This document shows, piece by piece, positions 53,630 through 63,290 of a DNA stretch of 64,000 nt. Source of the DNA: Bradyrhizobium sp. CB82 (GTDB lineage Bacteria; Pseudomonadota; Alphaproteobacteria; Rhizobiales; Xanthobacteraceae); contig NZ_CP121650.1 in the NCBI RefSeq assembly GCF_029714405.1, positions 2,919,001-2,983,000 on the forward strand, read 5' to 3'. The translations under genes were made by a program, and so were the position numbers. Below the pieces are notes generated by a model. The model was given only the letters and a program-made list of their open reading frames with translations. It searched no databases and had not been told where the DNA came from. Each line of letters starts with the position of its first letter. The first letter of the stretch is position 1.

Positions 53630-53998
53630 TTGAGCGAACTCGCCAGACTGCAAGAGTTTGCGCCGGAGAAGCTGGTATCGGATCCCGCCCGGCGCATCGC
53701 GGAGGCAAACCAGCGCGCGTACGATCTCATGTTCAGCACGCAACGGCTGTTCCTCGACGAGATTGTCTTCGTTGCCAATGAGCTCCTGGACCGGACGCAG
53801 ACCGAGACGCATTTGTTCGCGGAGTTTCTGTCGAAACTGGCGGGCTCGCATTCGGTCAGGGACTGGAGAACGCTCTGCGTCGAGTGCGGTCAGCATCAGC
53901 TCGATTTCATCCGTCGCGACTGCGATCGGATTTTCAGGCACGGCGACAGAGTGATCGCGACCACCGCCGGCCTCTTCAATGTTGCGTCTCGCGATTGA
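53630..53998 (+). CDS. Phasin-like protein
   Basis: CAGGAGG five bases before TTG 53630 fixes this start, giving 122 residues; the frame is open to 53552 but would overlap the FixK-type box. The product is helical (RRIAEANQRAYDLMFSTQRL, FLDEIVFVANELLDRTQTET), in the style of phasin-2 proteins. It overlaps or abuts phaC, so a granule role is likely. One Cys pair (LCVEC) is unusual for phasins. Confidence 0.65.
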   Translation: MSELARLQEFAPEKLVSDPARRIAEANQRAYDLMFSTQRLFLDEIVFVANELLDRTQTETHLFAEFLSKLAGSHSVRDWRTLCVECGQHQLDFIRRDCDRIFRHGDRVIATTAGLFNVASRD

Positions 53999-54023
53999 GC
54001 CAGAAATCGGAAATACGGACGAA

Positions 54024-55886
54024 ATGCGAGCCATGAGCGCCGGAAAGACCTCTCTTCTCCAGCGGGCTGAGGTGCCCGCTCCAGTGGCGGATCTGATTGC
54101 CGACGTGTCAGCAGGCACTGAGGCTTCAAACCCCGAAAAATCGCCCGAAGTGGTGACTGTTGACCCGACCCCATCGGCGGAATCCTATCCGGTTGACCGA
54201 GCCTTGCATGCGATGCTGGCGCGGCTGACCGGCGGCATCTCGCCCATCGCCTTGTCGCTCGCCTTTCTGGACTGGTCATTGCACCTTGTGGCCGCGCCGC
54301 AGCGACAGATGGAGATTGCCAAGGACGTTGTTCGAGATGCGGGCCGGCTGCTCCAGACCGCAGCACATGGGCCGAGACCCGATCAGGACCCGTGGTCCCT
54401 GATCAAACCGCAAGGTCAGGATCGTCGCTTCGCCGGGCCCGAATGGGAAGGTCCTCCGTTCAACCTGCTGGCTCAGGCGTTTCTGCTGAGCGAGCAGTGG
54501 TGGCACAAGGCGACGACCGGCGTCCGGGGTGTGGCACCGGCCAACGAGGCGGTCGTGGAGTTCTCCGTGCGTCAGGTCCTCGACATGCTGGCGCCGTCAA
54601 ACTTCGTCTCGACCAATCCCGAAGTGCTGCAGAAGGCCTTTCGGAGCGGCGGCCAGAATTTCGTGCGCGGTTGGCAGAATTGGTGGAGCGACTTTGTGCA
54701 GATGCGTTCCGCCAACAAATTGGCCGGTGACGGCCAGTTCGCGGTCGGAAAAACGGTGGCGGCCTCCGCGGGAAAGGTAGTCTACCGCAACGAATTGATG
54801 GAGTTGATCCAGTATTACCCGATCACTGAGAAGGTCCGGCCCGAACCGGTTCTGATCGTCCCGGCCTGGATCATGAAGTATTATATCCTCGATCTGTCGC
54901 CAGGGAATTCGCTGGTGAAGTATCTCATCGGCGAGGGTTTTACTGTGTTCGCGATCTCGTGGCGCAATCCGGGCGCCGGTGACCGCGACGTCGCCTTCGA
55001 CGATTACCGCCGGCTGGGCGTGAGGGCCGCGCTTGATGCGATCGCCTGCATCCAGCCGCGCCGGAAGGTCCATGCCCTCGGTTACTGCTTAGGGGGAACC
55101 TTACTATCGATCACCGCCGCCGCGATGGCACGCGACGGCGACAACCGCTTGAAGTCCATCACGCTTTTGGCCGCGCAGACGGACTTTACCGAAGCGGGCG
55201 AGCTGACGCTGTTCGTCAACGAGAGTCAGGTCGCGTTCCTCGAGGACATGATGTGGGAGCGAGGCTATCTCGACACCACGCAGATGGCTGGAGCCTTTCA
55301 GCTCCTGCGCTCGAACGATCTGATCTGGTCGAGGCTGTCCCACGACTATCTCCTGGGTGAGCGCGCGCCGCCGAGCGATCTGATGACCTGGAATGCGGAT
55401 GCCACGCGTCTGCCGTATCGGATGCATTCGGAATATCTTCGCCAGCTGTTCCTCGACAATGATCTGGCGGAAGGACGCTATCACGTCGATGGACGCAATG
55501 TCGCATTGTCAGACATTCACGCGCCGATGTTCGTGGTCGGCACGCTGAGGGATCACGTGGCGCCATGGCGATCGGTCTACAAGATCCACTATCAGGTCGA
55601 TGCCGACGTGACCTTCCTGTTGACCAGCGGTGGGCACAACGCGGGCATCGTGGCGCCGCCGGGTGAGCCAGGGCGCAGCTATCAGGTGATGACCAAGGCG
55701 GCAGACGCGCCCTATGTAGGCCGTGATGAATGGCTCGATCTCGCGCCGCGTGTCGAGGGGTCGTGGTGGCCGGAATGGACCAAATGGCTCATAGCGCGGT
55801 CCGGCGATCCCAGCCAACCGCCTCGCATGGGGCTCGGCAATGTCGATCAGCTGCCGGATGCGCCCGGCGAATACGTCCTGACCTAG
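54024..55886 (+). CDS. phaC: Class I polyhydroxyalkanoate synthase
   Basis: The protein (620 residues from ATG 54024; ATG 53979 and 54033 are alternatives) has the PhaC N-terminal domain and an alpha/beta core. The active Cys is in the lipase-like box GYCLGGTLLS, Asp in VGTLRDHVAPW and His in TSGGHNAG. SISWRNP- and WWPEWTKWL-type segments match class I synthases. It polymerises hydroxyacyl-CoA at granule surfaces. It lies directly after the phasin-like gene and under the same FixK-type box. Confidence 0.93.
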   Translation: MRAMSAGKTSLLQRAEVPAPVADLIADVSAGTEASNPEKSPEVVTVDPTPSAESYPVDRALHAMLARLTGGISPIALSLAFLDWSLHLVAAPQRQMEIAKDVVRDAGRLLQTAAHGPRPDQDPWSLIKPQGQDRRFAGPEWEGPPFNLLAQAFLLSEQWWHKATTGVRGVAPANEAVVEFSVRQVLDMLAPSNFVSTNPEVLQKAFRSGGQNFVRGWQNWWSDFVQMRSANKLAGDGQFAVGKTVAASAGKVVYRNELMELIQYYPITEKVRPEPVLIVPAWIMKYYILDLSPGNSLVKYLIGEGFTVFAISWRNPGAGDRDVAFDDYRRLGVRAALDAIACIQPRRKVHALGYCLGGTLLSITAAAMARDGDNRLKSITLLAAQTDFTEAGELTLFVNESQVAFLEDMMWERGYLDTTQMAGAFQLLRSNDLIWSRLSHDYLLGERAPPSDLMTWNADATRLPYRMHSEYLRQLFLDNDLAEGRYHVDGRNVALSDIHAPMFVVGTLRDHVAPWRSVYKIHYQVDADVTFLLTSGGHNAGIVAPPGEPGRSYQVMTKAADAPYVGRDEWLDLAPRVEGSWWPEWTKWLIARSGDPSQPPRMGLGNVDQLPDAPGEYVLT

Positions 55887-56857
55887 TCGGCAGGCTCCGC
55901 GCCGAGAGTCAACCCTGAGGCTCCAAAAGGCCTCGCCTTGTCGAGCTTCCTGTAGGCGGTCGCCGCCGTCTGCAGCAGTTTCTTCTCGCGCTTGCGACCG
56001 AGGAAGTGCAGGCTGAGGGCCGACCCCTCACCATTAAGCGCGTTGGCAAGCGCACGGCCCCTTGCATCGTCATTGAGCTGCCCCAGGCTGCGTTGTGCCC
56101 GTCGCAACTGTTTGAGGACGGCCTTCTGCTTCTCAAGCGACTCGTCGACGAACAGGTCCTCCAGGGATTCGATCGCATAGGTCAGCCGCTTGTTACGAAG
56201 CCGCAAGCGATGCCGCTTCGTTACACCGAGCTCGTCGAGCTTGCGCGACTTCTTCAGAAGGATCCTTTCCCACTCTGCCAGCTGCTGCGCGGCATGTTCG
56301 GCGAGTGGAGCGCGGCGCAGTCTGATGGCCTCCTTCGCTCGTCTGGTTGACCAGGGCCCGCTCTCGATCCAGCCGGATGTCTGCTCGATCAGGCGGCGAT
56401 AGCGGGCCGATCGCAGCGCCCGCGCCAAGAGACGATGGCTTTCGGCCCGCTTTTCTTGCCATGACTCGAGCTGCGCAATCAGGGCGAGTTCCTCACCGCT
56501 GGCGGCGACCAATCGTTCGATCGCGACATCGAGATCGCGCACCATGCCGAGTTGTCTGTGCAGCCATTTCAGCTCGGTCCAGACGACTGGCCGCACGGTG
56601 TCGTCGACCATCGGAGAAAAGAACCGGATGGCGGTGCGAAGATGCGTGAGCGCTATGCGAATCTGGTGCAGGGCGTCGGGATCGCCGCTGCACGTCCCCT
56701 CGTGCTGAACCATGACCGCGTTGAGGTGGCGGCGGGCGACGATTCGAAATGCGGTATCGCAGGCCATTCCGGGGCTCAGGCGGGCCGGAGAGGCGCTCCG
56801 TCGGGACGCCGGTTCGACGCGGGCGGGGGCCTCCGGTGTCGTGGTGGGTCGCGCCAT
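55883..56857 (-). CDS. CHAD-domain protein
   Basis: From ATG 56857 the 324-residue protein has CHAD helices with conserved His and Arg: DALHQIRIALTHLRTAIRFF, MVRDLDVAIERLV, RHRLRLRNKRLTYAIESLED and QRSLGQLNDDARGRALA. CHAD binds polyphosphate and is often granule-associated. Its stop overlaps the phaC stop convergently, and its start is eight bases after the kinase fusion gene, so it is the third gene of the ADH-kinase-CHAD operon. Confidence 0.9.
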   Translation of the reverse strand: MARPTTTPEAPARVEPASRRSASPARLSPGMACDTAFRIVARRHLNAVMVQHEGTCSGDPDALHQIRIALTHLRTAIRFFSPMVDDTVRPVVWTELKWLHRQLGMVRDLDVAIERLVAASGEELALIAQLESWQEKRAESHRLLARALRSARYRRLIEQTSGWIESGPWSTRRAKEAIRLRRAPLAEHAAQQLAEWERILLKKSRKLDELGVTKRHRLRLRNKRLTYAIESLEDLFVDESLEKQKAVLKQLRRAQRSLGQLNDDARGRALANALNGEGSALSLHFLGRKREKKLLQTAATAYRKLDKARPFGASGLTLGAEPAD

Positions 56858-56865
56858 CGTCTTGA

Positions 56866-58407
56866 CTACCTGTCTCCCGCGATTCCCGCTAGGCACCGTT
56901 CCAGCGTCTCCCCGGGCGTTCCCGACGCGTCGACGACCGTCCAGTCCAGATCTCCGATATTATAGCGCTCCTGAAGCTCGGCAACCTCTCGCGTTGCATC
57001 CGACGCGTCGTCCCGCCGGCTGCCGATGCGTGCCTGGCGCGTCGCCAGGTCCGCAACCAGGAAGAACCCGTTCAGAGGGACGTCGCAAGCCCGCGCCAAT
57101 GCGGCCACCTCGTTCCGCTCGGACTGCTGCGCAAAGACCGCATCGACGATGACCGAATGTCCCTGCGCCAGAACGCGCCGCGCACGCTCGGCCAGCGCAT
57201 CATAGACCCGCGCGGTAACGTCGGGCTGATAGGCGGATTGCGGCAACCGGTCTGTATCCCGGACCCGACAAAGCTGTTTTCGGACGACGTCGCTGCGCAG
57301 CACAACGGCTCCCGGCTGTGGCGGAACGCGCGGCGCGAGCATGCGCGCGAGCAACGACTTTCCGGTCCCCGAAAGGCCGCCGACCGTAATCAAGCGGGGA
57401 GCCGGAGGATTGATCAGCGCCTGTGCCAGCCGAAAATAGCGGCGCGCATCATCGATGATCCCGGTCGCATCGGCGTGAGGCCGCGCCAGCTTTGCGAGCA
57501 ATACCTGGGCGCGGATCGCTGCGCGGATGGACATGAACAGAGGAAGCGCGCCAAGCGCGTCGTCGTTTTCGGTCTCAGTCGCGGCGAGGTAGCGATTGAG
57601 TACAACATTTGCTGCGGATTGCTGCTCGTAATGCAGCAGGTCCATCAGCGTGAAACCAAGGTCATAGAGAACGTCGATCGAAGCCATCTCCGGATCGAAC
57701 TCGATGGCGTCGAACAGAGTTGGCTGGTTGTCGATCAGCACAATGTTTCCCAGATGCAGATCGCCGTGGCAACGCCGCACAAAACCGCGGCCTCCGCGAT
57801 CCCTTAGCAACCGCCGGACGCGCAGGAATGCGTCGTGCGAAGCCCGCGCCAACTCGTCGATCTCGGCCGTCGAGACATGGCCGCCGCGCCGCAGACCCTC
57901 GCTATTTCCGTCGATCAGCACAGGAATCGTGCCAATCCAGCGAGGTGCCTCGACGCGCTCTGCGATCGCGTGCGAGGCCGAGATCGCGTCGGCGATACCT
58001 GTGGCGAGATCGGCGTCGAATGGGCCCGCTTTTGCCAAGTGGTCCAGCGTCCGGTTTTCGTCGAAGCGGGTCATTTCCACGGCGAATTCGATCGCCTGAC
58101 CGTCTCCTCCAATCATCAGCGAGCCATCGCGATGCTCGGTGATCGCCACCACGCGCCGGTAGATTTGCGGCGCTAAGGGCTGGTTGATCCGCATCTCCTC
58201 TTCGCAGGCCGCCTTTCTCTTCTCCAGCGTCGAATAGTCGAGGAAGGGAAAGCGCACGGCCCGCTTGATCTTCAACGCGCGATTGCCGTCGAGAAAAACC
58301 GAGGCCGCATGCGTATCGATCCGCGTGACGCCGGGATGCGTCGTCGGATCGGTCAGGAATGCGAAAATCCGCTCCTGGGTCGAAGTGTCTGGCTGAGAGG
58401 ACGTCAT
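56866..58407 (-). CDS. APH-type kinase fused to AAA/zeta-like P-loop domain
   Basis: The 513-residue protein has an aminoglycoside-phosphotransferase-like N-terminal half (FVRRCHGDLHLGNIVL catalytic loop, then FDAIEFDPEMASIDVLYDLG). The C-terminal P-loop half has GGLSGTGKSLLAR (about 345) and VIVDAVFAQQSERNEVAALA. This bifunctional layout is widespread but its substrate is unknown. It is encoded between an alcohol dehydrogenase (12 bases upstream) and CHAD (8 bases downstream), under the FixK-type box at 59466. Confidence 0.88.
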   Translation of the reverse strand: MTSSQPDTSTQERIFAFLTDPTTHPGVTRIDTHAASVFLDGNRALKIKRAVRFPFLDYSTLEKRKAACEEEMRINQPLAPQIYRRVVAITEHRDGSLMIGGDGQAIEFAVEMTRFDENRTLDHLAKAGPFDADLATGIADAISASHAIAERVEAPRWIGTIPVLIDGNSEGLRRGGHVSTAEIDELARASHDAFLRVRRLLRDRGGRGFVRRCHGDLHLGNIVLIDNQPTLFDAIEFDPEMASIDVLYDLGFTLMDLLHYEQQSAANVVLNRYLAATETENDDALGALPLFMSIRAAIRAQVLLAKLARPHADATGIIDDARRYFRLAQALINPPAPRLITVGGLSGTGKSLLARMLAPRVPPQPGAVVLRSDVVRKQLCRVRDTDRLPQSAYQPDVTARVYDALAERARRVLAQGHSVIVDAVFAQQSERNEVAALARACDVPLNGFFLVADLATRQARIGSRRDDASDATREVAELQERYNIGDLDWTVVDASGTPGETLERCLAGIAGDR

Positions 58408-58419
58408 GTGCCGATATCG

Positions 58420-59403
58420 TCAAGGCCGCAGCACGGCCGCTCCAATAATCTGTCCACTCCGTAGCCTGTCCAGAACCTCGTTGGCCTCGTTCAGCGCAAA
58501 CACGGTCGTCTCGGTCCGGACGCCCGCCTGAGGCGCAATTTTCAGAAAATCCAATCCATCCTGGCGGGTGAGGTTGGCAACGGAGAGCAGCTGCCGTTCT
58601 TCCCAGAGCAAATTGTACGGAAAGCTCGGAATGTCGCTCATGTGAATGCCGGCGCAAACCACGCGACCACCTTTGCGGACCGCGCGCAAGGCCGCCGGAA
58701 CGAGCTCGCCGGCAGGTGCGTAGATGATCGCGGCATCGAGCGGCGCATCGGGCAGCTCGTCCGAAGCCCCAGCCCAGACGGCGCCGAGATCGCGTGCAAA
58801 ATCCTGTGCCGCGATGTCGCCGCGACGGGTAAAGGCGTAGACCGATCGGCCCTGCCAAGCCGCGACCTGGGCGACGATGTGGCCGGCAGCTCCAAAGCCA
58901 TAGATCCCGAGCCGCTCCGCGAGGCCCGCCATCACCAGCGAACGCCAGCCGATCAGGCCGGCGCATAGCAGCGGCGCGATCGCGACGTCGTCGCCGTCCT
59001 CGCCAAGCGGAAATGCGTAGCGTGCATCGGCAATGGCATGCGTCGCATAGCCGCCATCGCGGGTGCAGCCCGTGAACAATGGATGATCGCAGAGATTTTC
59101 CATGCCCTCGCGACAGAACCGGCAGGTCCCGCAGGTATAGCCGAGCCAGGGGATGCCGACGCGATCACCTGGCCGATGGGTCGTCACGTCGGGCCCAACG
59201 AGGTCGACGCGGCCCACGATCTCATGGCCGGGGACGATCGGATAGCGGATGTCGGGCAACTCGCCGTCAACCACATGAAGGTCGGTACGGCAGACGCCGC
59301 AGGCGCTGACCTTCACCCGGATCTGGCCGTCGCCGGGGATCGGGTCGAACCGCTCATCCATTCGCAGCCGCGCTCGCGGGCCGGGCAGCACCATCGCGCG
59401 CAT
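58420..59403 (-). CDS. Zinc-dependent alcohol dehydrogenase
   Basis: ATG 59403 gives 327 residues; the frame to 59430 is an extension. Catalytic zinc ligands appear in SACGVCRTDLHVVDG and YPIVPGHEIVG, structural zinc Cys in YTCGTCRFCREGMENLC, and the cofactor motif IYGFGAAGHIVAQ. It oxidises or reduces alcohols/aldehydes with NAD(P). It is first in the minus-strand operon and divergent from the universal stress protein, with one FixK-type box on each side of the shared control region. Confidence 0.92.
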   Translation of the reverse strand: MRAMVLPGPRARLRMDERFDPIPGDGQIRVKVSACGVCRTDLHVVDGELPDIRYPIVPGHEIVGRVDLVGPDVTTHRPGDRVGIPWLGYTCGTCRFCREGMENLCDHPLFTGCTRDGGYATHAIADARYAFPLGEDGDDVAIAPLLCAGLIGWRSLVMAGLAERLGIYGFGAAGHIVAQVAAWQGRSVYAFTRRGDIAAQDFARDLGAVWAGASDELPDAPLDAAIIYAPAGELVPAALRAVRKGGRVVCAGIHMSDIPSFPYNLLWEERQLLSVANLTRQDGLDFLKIAPQAGVRTETTVFALNEANEVLDRLRSGQIIGAAVLRP

Positions 59404-59465
59404 CAATCTCTCCGCAGCGCATCGCAGCAATCACCTCGATCCTAAGGTGGGAACACGGCAAGTCC

Positions 59466-59479
59466 TTGACGTCCATCAA
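59466..59479. promoter_or_regulatory. FixK/FNR-type box (alcohol dehydrogenase operon)
   Basis: TTGACGTCCATCAA fits TTGA-N6-TCAA, centred about 70 bases before the ADH start on the minus strand. Confidence 0.7.
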
Positions 59480-59516
59480 ATCTTGTCGTGGTTTGCCGGC
59501 CGGCGTCCCCTTGGCC

Positions 59517-59530
59517 TTGACAAGGATCAA
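59517..59530. promoter_or_regulatory. FixK/FNR-type box (universal stress protein)
   Basis: TTGACAAGGATCAA fits TTGA-N6-TCAA, centred about 55 bases before the plus-strand start at 59579. Confidence 0.7.
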
Positions 59531-59578
59531 GGGGCGGGCGGGGAGGCGGTCTATTTTAACCGACAGAGGAGAATCCCG

Positions 59579-60421
59579 ATGCCCATCAAGGACGTCTTTC
59601 TGCCGCTTGTTGGCGAGCCGAGTGAGCCGGCACTGGCCGCGATCGAGACATGCGTGGCGGCTGCCGCCGATCTCGGTGCGAAGATCACCGCGTTTGCCGT
59701 TGAGGAGGATATTCTCGTCCGACCCAAAGTGGTGATCTCGTCGGACCTGGACAACGCGGCGGAGGCTCATGCCGTACGCAGTGTGACGGGGGTACAGGAC
59801 CTGTTGAATGCATTCAGGACGGCGGCATCCCGCTTGAACGCTCGGGCTGACAGCCAGTTGCACAAATTGAAGGCAGAGGCGATTGCGTCGGCGATGGCGG
59901 AGCGAGCGCGTTACAGCGATCTCACGCTGGTCCCGGTCAAGGCCAACGATAGCCGTGCGGAACACCTGATCGAGCAGTTGATTTTCGAATCCGGCCGGCC
60001 TCTTTTGCTCTGTCCCGAAGCACACGCCGACAAGCTGCCGGTTGAATTCGAGAACGTCATGATCGCATGGGACCGTTCTGCGCGCGCGGCGCGGGCAGTG
60101 GGCGATGCATTGCCGATCCTCCAGGCGGCGGCTTCGGTTCGGATCGTCACCGTAGCGGACGAAAAGACCGATGACGTCATGACGTCCGGGACCGGCCTCG
60201 TCGACCATCTCAGGGAGCACGGGGTTCCTGCATCCTTTGAAGTCGTCCGGATCGACGGCAGCTCGATCGGCAAGGTGCTCGGGAGCTTTGCACGTGCGCA
60301 CGCCATCGATGCGATCGTCATGGGGGCCTACCAGCATTCCCGCCTGAACGAGATCGTCTGGGGCGGCGTGACCAAGACCGTCATCGGCGATCCACCCTGT
60401 TGGGTTATCATGTCGCACTAA
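59579..60421 (+). CDS. Tandem universal stress protein
   Basis: The 280-residue protein holds two UspA-like halves. The first is degenerate; the second (about 160-280) ends with AHAIDAIVMGAYQHSRLNEI and the ATP-binding-type loop GGVTKTVIGDPPCWVIMSH. AGAGGAG precedes ATG 59579. USPs support survival under oxygen or energy limitation. The box at 59517 suggests low-oxygen control. A repeat element separates it from the Pat-like gene. Confidence 0.88.
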   Translation: MPIKDVFLPLVGEPSEPALAAIETCVAAAADLGAKITAFAVEEDILVRPKVVISSDLDNAAEAHAVRSVTGVQDLLNAFRTAASRLNARADSQLHKLKAEAIASAMAERARYSDLTLVPVKANDSRAEHLIEQLIFESGRPLLLCPEAHADKLPVEFENVMIAWDRSARAARAVGDALPILQAAASVRIVTVADEKTDDVMTSGTGLVDHLREHGVPASFEVVRIDGSSIGKVLGSFARAHAIDAIVMGAYQHSRLNEIVWGGVTKTVIGDPPCWVIMSH

Positions 60422-60422
60422 A

Positions 60423-60475
60423 GCATGATCCGGACCCGAAGGGCCGCGTTAGCGCAAAGTGTGAAGCGGTTTTCC
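60423..60475. repeat. Interspersed repeat, copy 2
   Basis: This matches the repeat at 52112-52164 with only a few base differences. It begins just after the stop codon of the universal stress protein gene and is followed by GCGACCGCGCTTTAGC. Confidence 0.8.
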
Positions 60476-60559
60476 TTCGCGACCGCGCTTTAGCTGCTTC
60501 AGCCATCAGTCATGGCCGGGTTCCAAGCAGTGGCCTGGCGCCGAGTGAATGATTACGAC

Positions 60560-63253
60560 ATGTCGACCTATCATCTGAAGAATTTGCTGTCGCCCCGATC
60601 GGTGGCGATCGTCGGAGCCAGCCCGCGCCATGTCTCGGTCGGTCGTGCGGTTCTGGAAAACATCCGCAAATCGCGCTTCGAGGGCGAGCTGGGGCTGGTG
60701 AACTCGCGTTATGCCGAGATCGCGGGTATCCCCGCCGTGGACAGTCTCGACAAGCTGCCATTCGTGCCGGAACTGGTTGCCGTCACCACGCCGGCGAGCG
60801 AGGTCCCCGGCATCATCGAGCAGGCCGGCCGCCGCGGTTCGGCGGGTGCGCTGATCGTGACGGCCGGCCTCGGGCATGGTCCGGGATCCCTCGAGGAAGC
60901 GGCCCTCGTCGCGGCGCAGCGATACAGCATGCGGCTGATCGGCCCCAATTGCCTGGGGATCATGATGCCCGGCGTGAGCCTGAATGCGAGCTTCTCTGCT
61001 CACATGCCCGGCGCGGGCAGCCTGGCGCTGATTTCGCAGTCCGGCGCGATCGCTGCCGGCATGGTGGATTGGGCGGCACAGCGCGGCGTCGGCTTCTCCG
61101 GCATCGTCTCGATCGGCGACCAGCTCGACGTGGATATCGCCGATCTCCTCGATTACTTCGCGCTTGACCACAAGACGCGCGCGATCCTGCTCTATATCGA
61201 GGCCATCAAGGACGCACGGAAATTCATGTCGGCGGCGCGCGCCGCGGCGCGGGTGAAGCCGGTGGTCGTCGTGAAATCCGGCCGCATGGCGCAAGGGGCG
61301 CGCGCGGCCGCGACGCATACCGGCGCGCTGGCCGGCACTGACGCCGTTTACGACGCGGCGTTCCGCCGGGCCGGCATCTTGCGAGTGTCTGATCTGCGCG
61401 AGCTGTTCGACTGCGCGGAGACGCTCGGGCGCGTCGAATCGCCGAGCGGAAAGCGGCTTGCCATTCTCACCAATGGCGGCGGTATCGGCGTCCTTGCAGT
61501 CGACCGCCTGGTCGAACTCGGCGGCATTCCCGCTCCCATGACGACTGAGACGCGGCAAAACCTCGACGCGGTGCTGCCGCCGACCTGGTCGGGCGCAAAC
61601 CCCGTCGATATCGTCGGCGATGCCGACCCTTCGCGCTACGCGGCCGCGCTCGAGGTGCTGCTCGCCGATCCCGGCAACGACGCGGTGTTGGTTCTCAATG
61701 TCCAGACCGCGATCGCGTCCGCTTCCGAAATCGCGACCACGGTCACCGAGCTTGTCAGGAAATACCGCGAGCAGCATCGCAGCTGGGCCAAGCCGGTGCT
61801 CGCCGCCTGGGTCGGGGCCGATCAGACAATCGTCGACACGCTCTCAAGTGCCGGCATCCCCAACTACCCGACAGAAGACGACGCGGTGCGCGGCTTCATG
61901 CACCTGGTGCGGCATCGCGAGCTGGTCGAGGAAATCACGCAGGTGCCGCCGGCGATGCCCGACACGTTCGCACCCGACGTTGAGGCCGCCGGACAAATCG
62001 TGAGGGCCGCCATCGCGGACGGCCGCAAATGGCTCGAGCCGGTCGAGATCAAGCGGCTGCTCGAGGCCTACGACATCACCATGGTGCCAACCTATGCGGC
62101 TGCCGACGTCGATCAGGCGGTCGCCTATGCCAGGGAGATGTTCGCGCAAGGCGCCACCGTCGTGCTCAAGATCCTGTCGCGCGACATCGTGCACAAGTCC
62201 GACGTTGGCGGCGTCGTCCTCAACCTGACCACGCCCGACGCCGTGCGCGCGGCCGCCGCGGACATTCTGGCCCGGGCGAGGAAGCTGCGACCCGAGGCGC
62301 GCATTTCCGGCGTCATCGTGCAGGCCATGGTCGTGAAGGCGAAGGCGCGCGAGATCATCCTGGGCCTTGCCGACGATCCGACCTTCGGTACGGTCGTCGT
62401 CTTCGGGCGGGGCGGCACCGCGGTCGAGATCATTAATGACAAGGCTCTGGCGCTGCCTCCGCTCGACCTGCAACTCGCGCGTGACCTGATCGAACTCACC
62501 CGCGTCTCGCGCCTGCTGCGCGCCTATCGGGACGTGCCGGCGGTCAAGCAGGATGCGGTCGCCATGGTGCTGGTCAAGCTTGCACAGATGTCCGCTGACA
62601 TTCCCGAGATCCGCGAATTGGACATCAATCCGCTGCTTGCCGATGAGACCGGCGTGACGGCGGTCGATGCGCGCGTCGCCGTCGGGCCGCCGCAGCGAAG
62701 ATTTGCAGGCACGGGGCCCGGCAATTTCGCTGTCCGCGCCTATCCGTCGCAGTGGGAGCGTCACCTCGAGCTCAAGGACGGCTGGCGCATCTTCGTGCGG
62801 CCGATGCGTCCCGAGGACGAGCCGACCATTCACGAGTTCCTGAGACACGTGACGCCGCACGACCTCCGCCTGCGCTTCTTCGCGCCGATGAAGGAGTTCA
62901 CGCATCAGTTCATCGCTCGCCTGACCCAGCTCGACTACGCGCGCGCGATGGCCTTCATCGCTTTCGACGAGGCGACCGGCGAGATGGTCGGCGTGGTCCG
63001 AATCCATTCGGACTCGATCTACGAGACCGGCGAGTACGCTATCCTGTTGCGATCCGACCTGAAGGGCAGGGGACTTGGATGGGTCCTGATGCAGCTGATC
63101 ATCGAATATGCGAGGTCGGAAGGACTGAAGGTCATATCGGGCGATGTGCTGCAGGAGAACATCGTCATGCTCGACATGTGCCGCCAGCTCGGCTTCGAGG
63201 TGAAGCCGGACCCGGTCGAGCCTGATATTTGCGACGTACGGCTGAAACTTTGA
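60560..63253 (+). CDS. Pat-type protein acetyltransferase (NDP-forming acyl-CoA synthetase plus GNAT)
   Basis: The 897-residue protein has a CoA-binding domain (LLSPRSVAIVGASPRHVSVG), a succinyl-CoA-synthetase-like domain (SQSGAIAAGMVDWAA; THTGALAGTDAVYDA), an ATP-grasp domain (YDITMVPTYAA, DIVHKSDVGGVVLN) and a C-terminal GNAT domain (about 750-897, LKGRGLGWVLMQLII). Such proteins acetylate lysines, often on acyl-CoA synthetases. ATG 60560 is chosen over 60512 by fit to the family. It may be co-transcribed with the stress protein. Confidence 0.88.
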   Translation: MSTYHLKNLLSPRSVAIVGASPRHVSVGRAVLENIRKSRFEGELGLVNSRYAEIAGIPAVDSLDKLPFVPELVAVTTPASEVPGIIEQAGRRGSAGALIVTAGLGHGPGSLEEAALVAAQRYSMRLIGPNCLGIMMPGVSLNASFSAHMPGAGSLALISQSGAIAAGMVDWAAQRGVGFSGIVSIGDQLDVDIADLLDYFALDHKTRAILLYIEAIKDARKFMSAARAAARVKPVVVVKSGRMAQGARAAATHTGALAGTDAVYDAAFRRAGILRVSDLRELFDCAETLGRVESPSGKRLAILTNGGGIGVLAVDRLVELGGIPAPMTTETRQNLDAVLPPTWSGANPVDIVGDADPSRYAAALEVLLADPGNDAVLVLNVQTAIASASEIATTVTELVRKYREQHRSWAKPVLAAWVGADQTIVDTLSSAGIPNYPTEDDAVRGFMHLVRHRELVEEITQVPPAMPDTFAPDVEAAGQIVRAAIADGRKWLEPVEIKRLLEAYDITMVPTYAAADVDQAVAYAREMFAQGATVVLKILSRDIVHKSDVGGVVLNLTTPDAVRAAAADILARARKLRPEARISGVIVQAMVVKAKAREIILGLADDPTFGTVVVFGRGGTAVEIINDKALALPPLDLQLARDLIELTRVSRLLRAYRDVPAVKQDAVAMVLVKLAQMSADIPEIRELDINPLLADETGVTAVDARVAVGPPQRRFAGTGPGNFAVRAYPSQWERHLELKDGWRIFVRPMRPEDEPTIHEFLRHVTPHDLRLRFFAPMKEFTHQFIARLTQLDYARAMAFIAFDEATGEMVGVVRIHSDSIYETGEYAILLRSDLKGRGLGWVLMQLIIEYARSEGLKVISGDVLQENIVMLDMCRQLGFEVKPDPVEPDICDVRLKL

Positions 63254-63290
63254 CCGGCAAGCGCACACCGTCGTTGCGCGCGGGTCGGGT

